A DNA stretch of 64,000 nt from Opitutaceae bacterium (GTDB taxonomy: Bacteria > Verrucomicrobiota > Verrucomicrobiia > Opitutales > Opitutaceae): the NCBI GenBank assembly GCA_003164715.1, contig PLTZ01000019.1, forward strand, positions 1 through 64,000, read 5' to 3'. The notes under the pieces were generated by a model. The model had not been told where the DNA came from, ran no database searches, and saw only the letters and a program-made list of their open reading frames with translations. A program made the position numbers and the translations under genes. Positions 8,671 to 19,502 of the stretch are shown here, piece after piece; the first letter of the stretch is position 1, and each line of letters starts with the position of its first letter.

Positions 8671-10322
8671 GTGAGCCTCCCGTCCTTCCAGCGGGAGCTG
8701 ATGTGGCCGCCCACCCAGAACCCGAGAGCCATGATCGTCAGCACGGGATTGAACCCGCCGTTGGTCACGTGCAGGCTGGCGTCCGAGAGGAACAGGTTGT
8801 CGATGTCGTGCACCTGGCCGAACCGGTTCGCCACCGAGGTCTTGGGGTCCGAGCCCATGCGGCACGTGCCGGCCTGGTGCTGGCCCCCGCTCAGGCCGAG
8901 CCCCGGGACGTTGGTCCAGGTCGCGACCGCCCCGGCCTCCTTGAGCCACGCCTCCGCCTTCGCCGCGATGACGCGCCCGATCTCGACGTCATGCGGGTGG
9001 CGGCTTCCCGAGAGGCGCACGACCGGGATCCCCCAGTGGTCCCTCACGGCCGGGTCGATCGTGGCCCGCGCGTCGAACACCGGCATCTCCTGGACGGGGC
9101 CCCGGACGGAGACGCTGCGCTTGTAGAACATGCGCTGGAAGTCCTTGTGCGCCTTGCCCCACGACGGCTGCCCGGGCGGGCGCATGCCGGAGAACCCGTA
9201 CGGCGGGCGGATGAACTCGTTGCAGAGGGCGGCGCCGCCATGCAGGCCCGGGTTGCCGTGGTTGAAGTCGCTAACGGCTATCGTGGCCCCAGGGCCCACG
9301 TCGTCGAAGGTCCGCTCCTCGAAGAGCCCGTCGGCGCCGCAATACGCGTGGCCCTGGAGGTTGCGGCCGACCCAGTCGTAGCGGTTGCCGGCGCCGTTCG
9401 GGAAGAGCCGGGACTTGGAGTTGAGCAGAAGGCGGGCCGTCTCTATCGCGCCGCCCGAGACGACGACCAGGTCGGCGGTCTGGTACTGCTCGGCGTCGGT
9501 CGCGTCGAAGTAGCGCACACCGCGGGCCAGGCCCTTGTCGTCCACCACGACCTCCTTCGCGATCGAGTGGGTGCGCAGCTCGCAGTTGCCCGTGGCGAGC
9601 GCCCTCGGGGTCATCGTGTTGTGCGTGCCGTTCTTCGCGTTGTTCGGGCAGGCGAAGCCGCAGCAGTAACGGTTGTGGACGCACGCGTTGCGGCCCCCGT
9701 AGGGAACCGAGTTGCGCAGCATCGGGATGGGGAAGGGGTGCAGGCCGATGCGCTTCGCCGCGGCCTCGAGGATCCGGCCCTCGGTGTTGTAGGGGAAGGC
9801 CGGCATCGGGTACGGCCGCCTGCGCGGCGCCGCGAAGGGATTCGCGCTCATGTCGCCGGACACGCCGACCTGTTGCTCGGCCTTCTCGTAGCACGGCTCC
9901 AGGTCGTCGTAGCTGATCGGCCAGTCCTCGAGCGTCGATCCCTCGGGCGCGCCGTAGGTCGAGCGCATCCTGAAGTCCTTCTCCATGTAGCGCCACGCCA
10001 TGGCGCCGTAGCTGACGGTGCCGGAGCCGACGCACGCGGCATTGTTGTTGTAGCCGCCCTCGTGGGGCAGCACCACCTCAAACCTGCCGGGGCCGGTCTC
10101 CGCCACCCGCGGGCTGCGGTCGTCGGGGCCGTAGGCGTCGCCGAGGACGGTGGTGCGCTGGTTGATGAGCTCGTCCTGGCCGTGCTCCTCGAAGCTGACC
10201 CAGCCGCCGCGCTCGAGGATGACGACGGAGAGCCCCGCCTCGGAGAGCTCCTTTGCCACGACGCCGCCCCCCGCCCCGGCGCCGACCACGACCGCATTCA
10301 CGTGCCGCAGCGCCATGGTCAC
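8667..10322 (-). CDS. GMC-family oxidoreductase (gluconate 2-dehydrogenase flavoprotein-like)
   Basis: FAD-binding NAVVVGAGAGGGVVAKELSEAGLSVVILERG; 'GSGTVSYGAMAWRYMEKDF'; C-terminal 'QAGTCRMGSDPKTSVANRFGQVHDIDNLFLSDASLHVTNGGFNPVLTIMALGFW'. Confidence 0.93.
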   Translation of the reverse strand: MTMALRHVNAVVVGAGAGGGVVAKELSEAGLSVVILERGGWVSFEEHGQDELINQRTTVLGDAYGPDDRSPRVAETGPGRFEVVLPHEGGYNNNAACVGSGTVSYGAMAWRYMEKDFRMRSTYGAPEGSTLEDWPISYDDLEPCYEKAEQQVGVSGDMSANPFAAPRRRPYPMPAFPYNTEGRILEAAAKRIGLHPFPIPMLRNSVPYGGRNACVHNRYCCGFACPNNAKNGTHNTMTPRALATGNCELRTHSIAKEVVVDDKGLARGVRYFDATDAEQYQTADLVVVSGGAIETARLLLNSKSRLFPNGAGNRYDWVGRNLQGHAYCGADGLFEERTFDDVGPGATIAVSDFNHGNPGLHGGAALCNEFIRPPYGFSGMRPPGQPSWGKAHKDFQRMFYKRSVSVRGPVQEMPVFDARATIDPAVRDHWGIPVVRLSGSRHPHDVEIGRVIAAKAEAWLKEAGAVATWTNVPGLGLSGGQHQAGTCRMGSDPKTSVANRFGQVHDIDNLFLSDASLHVTNGGFNPVLTIMALGFWVGGHISSRWKDGRLT

Positions 10323-10921
10323 GCCTTCTTGTAGCGGTTCTGCCCGACGACCTGCGGGTAATCCAGGCCGAGCATCCGGTAGCTGGCGTAGTCACGGTTG
10401 CCGCCGTGCCGCGGGCTTCCGTAGAAGCTCTGCATCGTGTGAGAGAGGACGAGGTTGAAGAACTCGGGCGCCGAAGGGTCGCCCCAGAGCGCCCGGGGCG
10501 CCTCCCCGAGCTCGAGCGAGCGCAGGGCCTCGATCTTCGCGGCGGGCGCAAGCTCCCCGAAGGGGGCCCCGCGCGCCTGCAGGCAGGTCTGCCGGAACGA
10601 TTCGAGCCCGCGGCGGTAGGTCTCCTGATGGCGCGACAGCCTGCCGCAGAGCTGCCGGTCGATGTAGTTGATCGCCCCGGTGTCGGTGGCGCCCGGGACG
10701 TCGTCGCGCGGGATGATCTGCTCGCAGATGTCGATCAGCAGGTTGGCCTCGGCGTCCGTGAAGAAGCGGTACCGCGGCCGCGCGGCCCTGCCCAAGCGGG
10801 CGATCACCGCCGTCGAGCCCGCGCCGACCGCGGCGCCGAGGACGCCGACCAGACCCAGCTTGAGCGCCGCGCGCCTTGAGATGGCCGGGCCGTCGCCCGG
10901 GGCAGGGAGGGGGTCGTTCAT
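10319..10921 (-). CDS. Gluconate 2-dehydrogenase subunit 3 family protein with twin-arginine signal
   Basis: 200 aa; 'ISRRAALKLGLVGVLGAAVGAG' Tat-like signal, 'RFFTDAEANLLIDICEQIIPRDDVPGATDTGAINYIDRQL' characteristic of the family; overlaps the GMC gene start. Confidence 0.88.
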   Translation of the reverse strand: MNDPLPAPGDGPAISRRAALKLGLVGVLGAAVGAGSTAVIARLGRAARPRYRFFTDAEANLLIDICEQIIPRDDVPGATDTGAINYIDRQLCGRLSRHQETYRRGLESFRQTCLQARGAPFGELAPAAKIEALRSLELGEAPRALWGDPSAPEFFNLVLSHTMQSFYGSPRHGGNRDYASYRMLGLDYPQVVGQNRYKKA

Positions 10922-11288
10922 GGGGGTTCCTTTTGGGGACGCGGCGCCGGCCGGGGCGGGGCTCCCATTCTGGGGCGCGAGTATATTCCCGCGGCCGGCG
11001 GCCAACTCGTCAGATCTTGGCGAGCATGGCGCATAAATTGCCACGCGCGGCGGGCGCCTTGCCGCCGGTGAAACGCCGTCCCGTAACACGCTTATCCGAG
11101 GTGAAATAGGCCATCCGCCCGCGCGGGGCGCCCCTGCGCGGGGGAAAGGGGCCCGCGAAAACGCGGCGCTGACCTGCCCGGCGCCGCGAGCGCCCGGCGC
11201 CGCCCGGGAAATACTCAGTTGACACCCCCTCTCCGCTGCGGGATTCATTTGGGTTTCCACCCACGAAACACTCCCGCGTTTTCTTACC

Positions 11289-11813
11289 ATGGCCCACAGC
11301 GAAGTACTCCTAGTCAAGCCCGTTGAGGGCCTCGGCGGCGAAGGCGACCAAGTCAAGGTCCGAGCCGGCTACGCCCGCAACTTCCTCCTGCCGCGCGAAC
11401 TGGCGGTACCCGTCACGACGGCGAACCGCAAGCAGGTGGAGGCGCTCAAGAAGCGCCGCGCCGAGCGCGAGGCCACGGAGCTCAACGGGGCCCAGGAGCT
11501 CGCCAAGAAGCTCGAGAAGGCGAGCCTGGCGTTCGCGGTGACGACCGGCGAGGGCGGCAAGCTGTTTGGCTCGGTGACGGCGGCGGACCTGCACGACAAG
11601 CTCGTGGCGGCCGGCTTCACGATCGACCGCAAGCGCATCCAGCTTAACACCCCGGTGAAGACCCTCGGCAAGCACACCGTCAAGCTGAAGCTCCACCCGG
11701 ACGTCACCGTCGAGCTTTCGTTCGACGTGGTCTCCGAGAACCCGATCGAGCCTTCGGCCGAGGAGAAGGCCGCCGAGGAGAAAAAGAACAGGAAGGTTGA
11801 GCCGAGGCGGTAG
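11289..11813 (+). CDS. rplI: 50S ribosomal protein L9
   Basis: MAHSEVLLVKPVEGLGGEGDQVKVRAGYARNFLLPRELAVPVTTAN...KLFGSVTAADLHDKL: canonical L9. Confidence 0.97.
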   Translation: MAHSEVLLVKPVEGLGGEGDQVKVRAGYARNFLLPRELAVPVTTANRKQVEALKKRRAEREATELNGAQELAKKLEKASLAFAVTTGEGGKLFGSVTAADLHDKLVAAGFTIDRKRIQLNTPVKTLGKHTVKLKLHPDVTVELSFDVVSENPIEPSAEEKAAEEKKNRKVEPRR

Positions 11814-11882
11814 GCTAAGGGCCTTCCAGCCTTTGATCGCCAAGGACTGCCCTGTTCCGGGGTCCCCAGCCCGACCCTAAGC

Positions 11883-13265
11883 ATGGCCGACGAGAAGAGC
11901 ACACCCCCGCAGCGGCCCGGCGCCCCGGCGGCGGGCCGCGGGATGCCGCACAGTGTCGAGGCCGAGGAGTACCTGCTCTCCTGCTGCCTGATCGACGGCG
12001 CCGAGGTGGTCGCGCGCTGCCTTGAGGCGCGGATAACGCCCGAGTCGTTCTACGTGCCCGCGCACGGGGTCGTGTTCGAGAGGCTGCTCGACCTGTACGC
12101 CCGCCAGGTCCCGATCGACGTCGCCGTCCTAGGCGAGGAGCTGAAGACCGCGAGGCAGCTCGACGCCGTCGGCGGCTACGCATTCCTGACACGCGTCAGC
12201 GGCAGCATCCCGACGACCGCGCAGGCGGGCTACTTCATCGAGCGCGTGCGCGAGCAGCACCTGCTGCGCGAGATCATCCGATCGGCGACGGGGGCGGTGG
12301 AGGAGTGCTTCAACTTCACCGGGGGGATCGACGAGTTCGTCGACCAGGTCGAGGCGAGGATCTTCGCGGTCACCCAGAGCCGGGTGACCGAGGGCGCGAA
12401 GCCGATGAGCCAGCCGACCAAGGAGGCGATGAACGTCGTCCACAAGATGATGATGAAGAAGGGCGAGATGACGGGCGCGCCCTCGGGCTTCCACGACCTG
12501 GACCGGCTCACGTTCGGCTTCCAGCGCGCGGAGATGATCGTCCTGGCCGCGAGGCCGTCGATGGGGAAGACCTCGTTCGCGCTCAACGTCGCCGAGGCCG
12601 TGGTGCTGCCGAAGCGCGGGGACCCGTTTCCCACCCTCATCTTCTCCCTTGAGATGAGCGGCGCGCAGCTGGCGCTCCGGATGCTCTGCTCGCGGGCCCG
12701 GGTGAAGATGCAAGCCCTTCGCGACGGCGTCCTGTCGAAGAACGGGGACGAGCAGCAGCGCCTCGTGGCCGCCGCGGACGAATTCTCGAAGGCCCCGCTT
12801 TTCATCGACGACTCTAGCAACCTGTCGATCATGCAGTTGCGCGCCAAGGCCCGCAGGGTCCACGCCCGCAGCAAGCTCGGCCTGATCGTCGTCGACTACC
12901 TCCAGCTCCTGAGCCCGATCGACTCCAAGGTGCCCCGGGAGCAGCAGGTCGCGGAGGCTTCCCGCGGATTAAAAGCGCTTGCGAAGGAACTTGACGTCCC
13001 GGTCCTTGTATTAAGTCAGCTGAACCGCTCTTCCGAGAAGGAGAACCGCGCCCCCAGGCTTGCAGACCTGCGCGAATCCGGATCGATCGAACAGGATGCT
13101 GACGTAGTGCTTATGCTTGCCCGACCCAAGGACGCAGACGAAAAATTCCAGGTAGCCACCGATTCGGCCGAGTTAATCGTTGCCAAGCAGCGAAACGGGC
13201 CGGTAGGAGAGTTGCGGCTGACCTTCCTCCGCGATATCACACGATTTGAAAACTATACCCAGTAA
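11883..13265 (+). CDS. dnaB: Replicative DNA helicase
   Basis: MPHSVEAEEYLLSCCLIDG..., 'ARPSMGKTSFALNVAEAV' Walker A, 'LIVVDYLQLLSP' Walker B. Confidence 0.97.
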   Translation: MADEKSTPPQRPGAPAAGRGMPHSVEAEEYLLSCCLIDGAEVVARCLEARITPESFYVPAHGVVFERLLDLYARQVPIDVAVLGEELKTARQLDAVGGYAFLTRVSGSIPTTAQAGYFIERVREQHLLREIIRSATGAVEECFNFTGGIDEFVDQVEARIFAVTQSRVTEGAKPMSQPTKEAMNVVHKMMMKKGEMTGAPSGFHDLDRLTFGFQRAEMIVLAARPSMGKTSFALNVAEAVVLPKRGDPFPTLIFSLEMSGAQLALRMLCSRARVKMQALRDGVLSKNGDEQQRLVAAADEFSKAPLFIDDSSNLSIMQLRAKARRVHARSKLGLIVVDYLQLLSPIDSKVPREQQVAEASRGLKALAKELDVPVLVLSQLNRSSEKENRAPRLADLRESGSIEQDADVVLMLARPKDADEKFQVATDSAELIVAKQRNGPVGELRLTFLRDITRFENYTQ

Positions 13266-15630
13266 CCCTGTGATTGACAGGGTCCTACGAATTTCCTTTG
13301 TCGTCGTGGCGCTCGCTGGGGCGTGCCTGGGCCGCATGGCGGCCCAGAACCCGCCGGCCGCGGCCGAGGCGGAGGGGCCCGCGCCGACGTACCGGGTGGG
13401 CACCCTTACGGTGAAGTTCGTCGGGACCGCCAACGTCAACGAGCAGGTGGTCCGAGCCAACATCCAGGTCCGCGAGGGCGGCGAGCTCGACGAGACCATA
13501 ATCGATCGGGACATCCGGGCGCTCTACAAGACGGGCCTCTTCGAGTTCATCGAGATCAAACGCGAGGCGGTCGACGCCCACACCTTCAACCTGGTCATCG
13601 AGGTGACGCCGAAGTACCGGGTGCTCGCGGTGAAGTACGAGGGCAACAAGCAGGTCAAGACGCGCCGGCTTGAGAAGGAGGCCAAGACCGCCCCGAACAC
13701 CTCGCTCGACGAGCGCCAGGTGAAGGAGGACTCCGAGAAGCTCAAGGAGTACTACCAGAAGGAGGGTTTCAACCAGGTCTCGGTCAGCTACACGGTCACG
13801 AGGGACCGGTCGACCGGCCTCGGCACGGTGACCTTCAAGATCCGGGAGGGCAAGAAGGTGAAGATCCGCGAGATCCGGTTTGCCGGGAACGCCCACATCA
13901 AGGCGAAGGTCCTTCGCAAGCAGATGGACACCCGGAAATGGTGGATGTTCTCGTGGCTCACGGACACCGGCCGGTTCAAGGACGACGAGTTCCAGGACGA
14001 CCTGGACAAGCTGCGGGACTTCTACCGCGAGCACGGTTACCTCGACATCGAGATCCCCGAGGAGAAGATCGTCTTCAGCTACCCGAAGAAGGACGCGCTC
14101 ATCATCACGATCGCGGTCAACGAGGGCCGCCAGTACCGGATCGGCGAGATCACGGTGACGGGCAACAAGCTCCACTCGACCGCGCTCCTCAAGCGCGTCG
14201 CCGCGCTCTACGCGAAGCCCGGCGAGGTGTTCTCCCCGTCGAAGATCGACAAGGCGGCCGAGCGCCTGGAGGACTACTACGGCAAGGACGGCTACCTTGA
14301 GTCGCGGGTGCACGTCACCCGGCGGCCCAACCTCAAGACGAACGACATCGACCTGGAGTTCAAGATCGACGAGAGCGAGAAGTTCAACGTCGAGTCGATC
14401 CTGGTCGAGGGGAACACCAAGACGAAAGCCGTGGTCATCATCCGCGAGCTGGTCCTCGGCCCGGGCGACACGTTCAACTCGGTGCTGATGAAGATCAGCA
14501 AGAACAAGCTCGAGAACACGCGGTTCTTCGACGAGGTGGACATCAACCCCCAGGACACGAACATCCCCGGCCGCAAGGACATGCGCGTCACGGTCAAGGA
14601 GGGGCGGACCGGGACCTTCACCTTCGGCGCCGGCTACAGCTCGCTCGAGCGCGCGTCCGTCTTCGCCACGATCCAGCAGACCAACTTCGACCTCTTCAAC
14701 CGGCGCTCCTTCTTCCAGGGCGACGGCGAGAAGTTCAGCATCAAGGTGTCGATCGGGCAGCTGTCCAACGAGGCCGTCATCTCCTTCGAGGAGCCCTATC
14801 TCTTCGAGAAGCAGCTCGCCCTCGGCTTAAGCGTGTTCCGCGAGCAGTCCCAGTACGTGAGCACCTACTACCAGGAGCTCGCCGAGGGCGGCAACGTGAG
14901 CCTGCGCAAGAGCCTGTTCGGGCTCTTTCAGGGCATCCTGCAATACCAGTACCAGACGATCAACATCTATGACGTGAGCTCCTCCGCCTCGTCCATCATC
15001 CAGCAATACGGCGGGCTGCACGACGTCTCCCAGCTGTCCTACGAGATCATCCGCGACACCCGCGACAAGCTGATCAGCCCGACCTCCGGCAACCGGATCG
15101 ACTTCACGACCACCGTCGCGGGCGGGCCGCTCGGCGGCACCGACTCGTTCTACGGCTTCGAGTTCAGGGGCTCCCAGAACTTCAAGGTGTTCGAGCTGCA
15201 GACGCAGGTGCTCGAGCTCGTGGCCCGGGCGGGGGTCAGGGACAACTACAACGGGTTCCCCTCGCTGCCCTACTACGACGCCTTCTACCTGGGCGGGCCC
15301 GACACGCTGCGCGGGTTCAACTACAACGAGGTCAGCCCGCGCGACATCTACTCGGAGCCCATCGGGGGCAAGACCTACGGCATGTTCACGGCCGAGTATT
15401 CGGTGGAAATCGTGGACCCTATACGCTTTGCGCTCTTCTACGACGTGGGCTTCGTCAACGGGAGCGCCTACGACTTTAACCCGTCGGGCTACAACGACGA
15501 CATCGGGTTCGGCCTGCGCCTGATGGTGGCCGGCTCACCCCTGAGCCTCGACTACGGCATCCCGATCAAGGGGGACCACTACAACCGGCAGGGCGGACAG
15601 TTCAATTTTTCGTTTGGCACGCGCTTCTAA
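13246..15630 (+). CDS. bamA: Outer membrane protein assembly factor BamA
   Basis: 794 aa; N-terminal POTRA repeats (VKFVGTANVNEQVVR, VKYEGNKQVKTRRL, IRFAGNAHIKAKVL, ITVTGNKLHSTALL, ILVEGNTKTKAVVI) and C-terminal Omp85 barrel (GGPDTLRGFNYNEVSPRD, FNFSFGTRF). Start is TTG or a nearby GTG; exact start uncertain. Confidence 0.95.
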   Translation: MKTIPSNPVIDRVLRISFVVVALAGACLGRMAAQNPPAAAEAEGPAPTYRVGTLTVKFVGTANVNEQVVRANIQVREGGELDETIIDRDIRALYKTGLFEFIEIKREAVDAHTFNLVIEVTPKYRVLAVKYEGNKQVKTRRLEKEAKTAPNTSLDERQVKEDSEKLKEYYQKEGFNQVSVSYTVTRDRSTGLGTVTFKIREGKKVKIREIRFAGNAHIKAKVLRKQMDTRKWWMFSWLTDTGRFKDDEFQDDLDKLRDFYREHGYLDIEIPEEKIVFSYPKKDALIITIAVNEGRQYRIGEITVTGNKLHSTALLKRVAALYAKPGEVFSPSKIDKAAERLEDYYGKDGYLESRVHVTRRPNLKTNDIDLEFKIDESEKFNVESILVEGNTKTKAVVIIRELVLGPGDTFNSVLMKISKNKLENTRFFDEVDINPQDTNIPGRKDMRVTVKEGRTGTFTFGAGYSSLERASVFATIQQTNFDLFNRRSFFQGDGEKFSIKVSIGQLSNEAVISFEEPYLFEKQLALGLSVFREQSQYVSTYYQELAEGGNVSLRKSLFGLFQGILQYQYQTINIYDVSSSASSIIQQYGGLHDVSQLSYEIIRDTRDKLISPTSGNRIDFTTTVAGGPLGGTDSFYGFEFRGSQNFKVFELQTQVLELVARAGVRDNYNGFPSLPYYDAFYLGGPDTLRGFNYNEVSPRDIYSEPIGGKTYGMFTAEYSVEIVDPIRFALFYDVGFVNGSAYDFNPSGYNDDIGFGLRLMVAGSPLSLDYGIPIKGDHYNRQGGQFNFSFGTRF

Positions 15631-15671
15631 TTCCGATTCGATCTCCCTTTTACACCCTTCGACAACAACCC

Positions 15672-16355
15672 ATGAAGAAATCCATCCAGTCCATATTTGC
15701 CGTCACCGCTATCGCCTTCACGGCATTGACGACCCACGCGCAAACGACCCCAAAGATCCTCGTTGTGGATCTGGCCAAGGTCTTTGATAACCACTACAAG
15801 ACGCTTGAGCAGCAGGCGAAGCTCCAGGCCGACGAGGCGAAGGCTCAGGACCAGCTCTCCCAGATCACGAAGGAGGGCAACGCCCTGGTGGAGCAGTTCA
15901 AGGAGCTCGACGAGCAGTCCAAGAACCCGACGGCGACCGCCGAGGCCAAGGCCAAGGCCCAGGCCGACGCCCAGAAGAAGTACGACGAGATCCAGCAGAA
16001 GCGCAGCGAGCAGAACTCGTTTGTCCAGAACACGAGCAACACGCTCAAGCAGCGCTTCCAGACCTTCAAGACGCTGATGATCGAGGAGATCACCAAGACC
16101 GCCACCGAGATCGCCAAGAAGCACGGCGCCACGATCCTGCTCGACAAGTCGGGCCCGACCCTGGTCGGCGTCTCCAACGTCCTCTATTTTGACCCCAGCC
16201 TCGACATCACCGAAGAGGTGCAGGCCGAGATCAACAAGGACCGCCCGGCCGTGACCCCGACGCCCACGACGGCAGCCGGAGCGCCCGCGGTCCCGGCCCC
16301 GGCGACCACGGACTCGCCGAAGATCACGGTGCCCGGCATCACGCCGAGCAAGTAA
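15672..16355 (+). CDS. skp: OmpH/Skp-family periplasmic chaperone
   Basis: Signal peptide plus coiled-coil '[24 protein letters not shown]...'; between bamA and lpxD. Confidence 0.85.
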   Translation: MKKSIQSIFAVTAIAFTALTTHAQTTPKILVVDLAKVFDNHYKTLEQQAKLQADEAKAQDQLSQITKEGNALVEQFKELDEQSKNPTATAEAKAKAQADAQKKYDEIQQKRSEQNSFVQNTSNTLKQRFQTFKTLMIEEITKTATEIAKKHGATILLDKSGPTLVGVSNVLYFDPSLDITEEVQAEINKDRPAVTPTPTTAAGAPAVPAPATTDSPKITVPGITPSK

Positions 16356-16389
16356 GCGGGGTCCTCTGGAACCCTCGGATTTCGGGACG

Positions 16390-16425
16390 AACCCCGCTTG
16401 CGTTGAGCAGGCGGGGTTCTTTGTC
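16390..16425 (+). terminator. Rho-independent terminator-like hairpin between skp and lpxD
   Basis: AACCCCGCTTGC-gttga-GCAGGCGGGGTT followed by TCTTTGTCT: 12-bp stem with one G-U pair, short loop, T-rich 3' flank. Confidence 0.7.
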
Positions 16426-16435
16426 TATTCGCACT

Positions 16436-17479
16436 ATGAAGGTCTCGTTCACCCAGGCTGAGATCGAATCCATCGCGCGCCCCACGAGGACCCTTGGCAC
16501 GACCGGGGAGCGCATCCGGGGCATCGCCTCGCTTGGCTCGGCCCAGCCCGGGGACATCACGTTCCTCGGCAACGCCAAGTACAAAGGGGCGGTGGCTTCG
16601 ACGCGGGCGTCGATCGTCCTGCTGCCCCCGGGGTACTCGGGAGCCCCCGGGCCCGGCCAGGTGCACATGATTGTCGACAATCCCTCCGCCGCGCTGGCCC
16701 TCCTCTGCTCGAGGATCGAGCAGTCGCTCTGGCCGAAGCCCGCGCCCGGGGTCCACGCCTCGGCGGTCATCTCCCCGGACGCGAGGATCGCCGCCTCGGC
16801 CACGGTGGGGCCGCTGTGCATAGTCGAGGCGGGGGCGACGGTGGGGGAACGCGCCCACCTGCAGGCGGGCGTGTTCATCGGGCGCGCCTCGAGCGTGGGC
16901 GAGGACTCCTGGCTCATGGGGGGTGTGGTCGTTTCCGCCGAGTGCACCGTCGGCAGGCGGGTGCGGCTGCATCCCGGAGTCGTCATCGGGTCGGACGGCT
17001 TCGGCTACGAGCTGGTCGGGGGACGCCACGAGAAGGTGCCCCAGGTCGGCACGGTCGAGATCGGCGACGACGTCGAGATAGGCGCCAACACGACGATCGA
17101 CCGGTCGCGCTTCGAGAAGACCGTGGTCGGCGAGGGCACCAAGATCGACAACCTGGTTCAGATCGGCCACAACGTCGTCATCGGCAGGCACTGCCTGCTC
17201 TGCGCCCAGGTGGGGATCGCAGGGAGCTGCACGCTGGGCGACTACGTGGTGCTGGGCGGGCAGGTCGGGCTGGCGGGCCACCTGACCGTGGGCTCGGGCG
17301 CGATGATCGCGGCCCAGTCGGGCGTGAAGGACGACATTCCCCCCAAGACCTCGGTCTGGGGCACGCCGAGCCAGCCGATCCTCCTCGAGCAGAAGATCAT
17401 CATCCTGCGCAACCGCCTGCCCGATCTCTTCAAGCGGGTCGACGCCTTGGAGCGGCTGACGGGGGCGAAGGGCGCCTGA
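16436..17479 (+). CDS. lpxD: UDP-3-O-(3-hydroxyacyl)glucosamine N-acyltransferase
   Basis: N-terminal LpxD domain '[33 protein letters not shown]' and left-handed beta-helix hexapeptides, 'IGSDGFGYE', '[15 protein letters not shown]'. Confidence 0.95.
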   Translation: MKVSFTQAEIESIARPTRTLGTTGERIRGIASLGSAQPGDITFLGNAKYKGAVASTRASIVLLPPGYSGAPGPGQVHMIVDNPSAALALLCSRIEQSLWPKPAPGVHASAVISPDARIAASATVGPLCIVEAGATVGERAHLQAGVFIGRASSVGEDSWLMGGVVVSAECTVGRRVRLHPGVVIGSDGFGYELVGGRHEKVPQVGTVEIGDDVEIGANTTIDRSRFEKTVVGEGTKIDNLVQIGHNVVIGRHCLLCAQVGIAGSCTLGDYVVLGGQVGLAGHLTVGSGAMIAAQSGVKDDIPPKTSVWGTPSQPILLEQKIIILRNRLPDLFKRVDALERLTGAKGA

Positions 17480-17483
17480 GGCC

Positions 17484-18467
<984 letters not shown>

Positions 18468-18484
18468 GGCGGGGGAGTCCTTGG

Positions 18485-19471
18485 TCAGGCGCCGACGCTG
18501 ATCTCCCCAGCCCTGGCGCGCACGCAGGCGTGCGCGTGGCCGGGCGCGGCCAATTCGAGCTCGGGTCGCGCCTTGGTGCAGGCGTCCGCTGCGAACGCGC
18601 AGCGGGGCGCGAACCCGCAGCCGGCGGCCGGCTTTGAGGGATCGGGCGGCGAGCCCGGGATCGTGAAGAGTTCCTCCCCCTTCGGCTGCAGGCCCGGGAC
18701 GGAGCGCTGGAGCGCGCGGGTGTAGGGGTGCAGCGGCGAGCGGAACAGCGTGAGGGTGTCGCCCGTCTCCATAATCCGGCCCCCGTACATCACCTGCACG
18801 CGGTCGCAGAGCCCCGCGACGACCCCGAGGTCGTGCGTGACGAACATGACCGCCATGCCGAGTTCGCGCTGCTCCCGGCGGATCAGGTCCAGGATCTGGG
18901 CCTGCACCGTCACGTCGAGTGCCGTCGTGGGCTCGTCGGCGATCAGGAGCTCGGGCCGCGTGACGAGCGCCATCGCGATCATGACGCGCTGGCGCATGCC
19001 CCCTGAGAACTCGTGCGGGTAGAACCGGATGCGGCGGGCCGCGTCGTTGATCCCGACCGCCTCCATCATCGCCAGCGCCCTGCCGAGGGCCTCCTTCCTT
19101 GAGATGCGCTCATGGATCAGGAGGGGCTCGATGACCTGCTCGGAGATCCGCAGGTACGGGTTGAGCGATGTCATGGGGTCCTGGAAGATCATCGAGATGC
19201 GCTTGCCCCGCACCGACCGGGCCTGCCTTGGGCTGCAGCGCAGCAGGTCGACGCCGTCGAACATGGCCGAGCCGCCCTCGATCCTGCCCGGGGGCTGGGG
19301 GACGAGGCCCATGATCGAGTAGCAGGTCACCGATTTCCCGGAGCCGGACTCCCCCACGATCCCGAGCGTCTCGCCGCGCTCCACGGAGAAGCTGACACCG
19401 TCGACCGCGCGGTAGACGCCGTTGCGCGTGTGGAAGGTGGTGCGCAGGTCGGTTACGGTCAGGAGCGCCAT
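18485..19471 (-). CDS. Oligopeptide/dipeptide ABC transporter ATP-binding protein (OppD/DppD type)
   Basis: [59 protein letters not shown]-terminal '[15 protein letters not shown]'. Start trimmed to ATG at 19471. Confidence 0.93.
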   Translation of the reverse strand: MALLTVTDLRTTFHTRNGVYRAVDGVSFSVERGETLGIVGESGSGKSVTCYSIMGLVPQPPGRIEGGSAMFDGVDLLRCSPRQARSVRGKRISMIFQDPMTSLNPYLRISEQVIEPLLIHERISRKEALGRALAMMEAVGINDAARRIRFYPHEFSGGMRQRVMIAMALVTRPELLIADEPTTALDVTVQAQILDLIRREQRELGMAVMFVTHDLGVVAGLCDRVQVMYGGRIMETGDTLTLFRSPLHPYTRALQRSVPGLQPKGEELFTIPGSPPDPSKPAAGCGFAPRCAFAADACTKARPELELAAPGHAHACVRARAGEISVGA

Positions 19472-19502
19472 GGGCGGCTGGAGGGTGTCCCGGGCGGGCG
19501 CG

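Noticed and set aside
7429-10334. 565-aa and 543-aa plus-strand ORFs
   Set aside because: Antisense to the cytochrome and GMC genes; no recognisable motifs.
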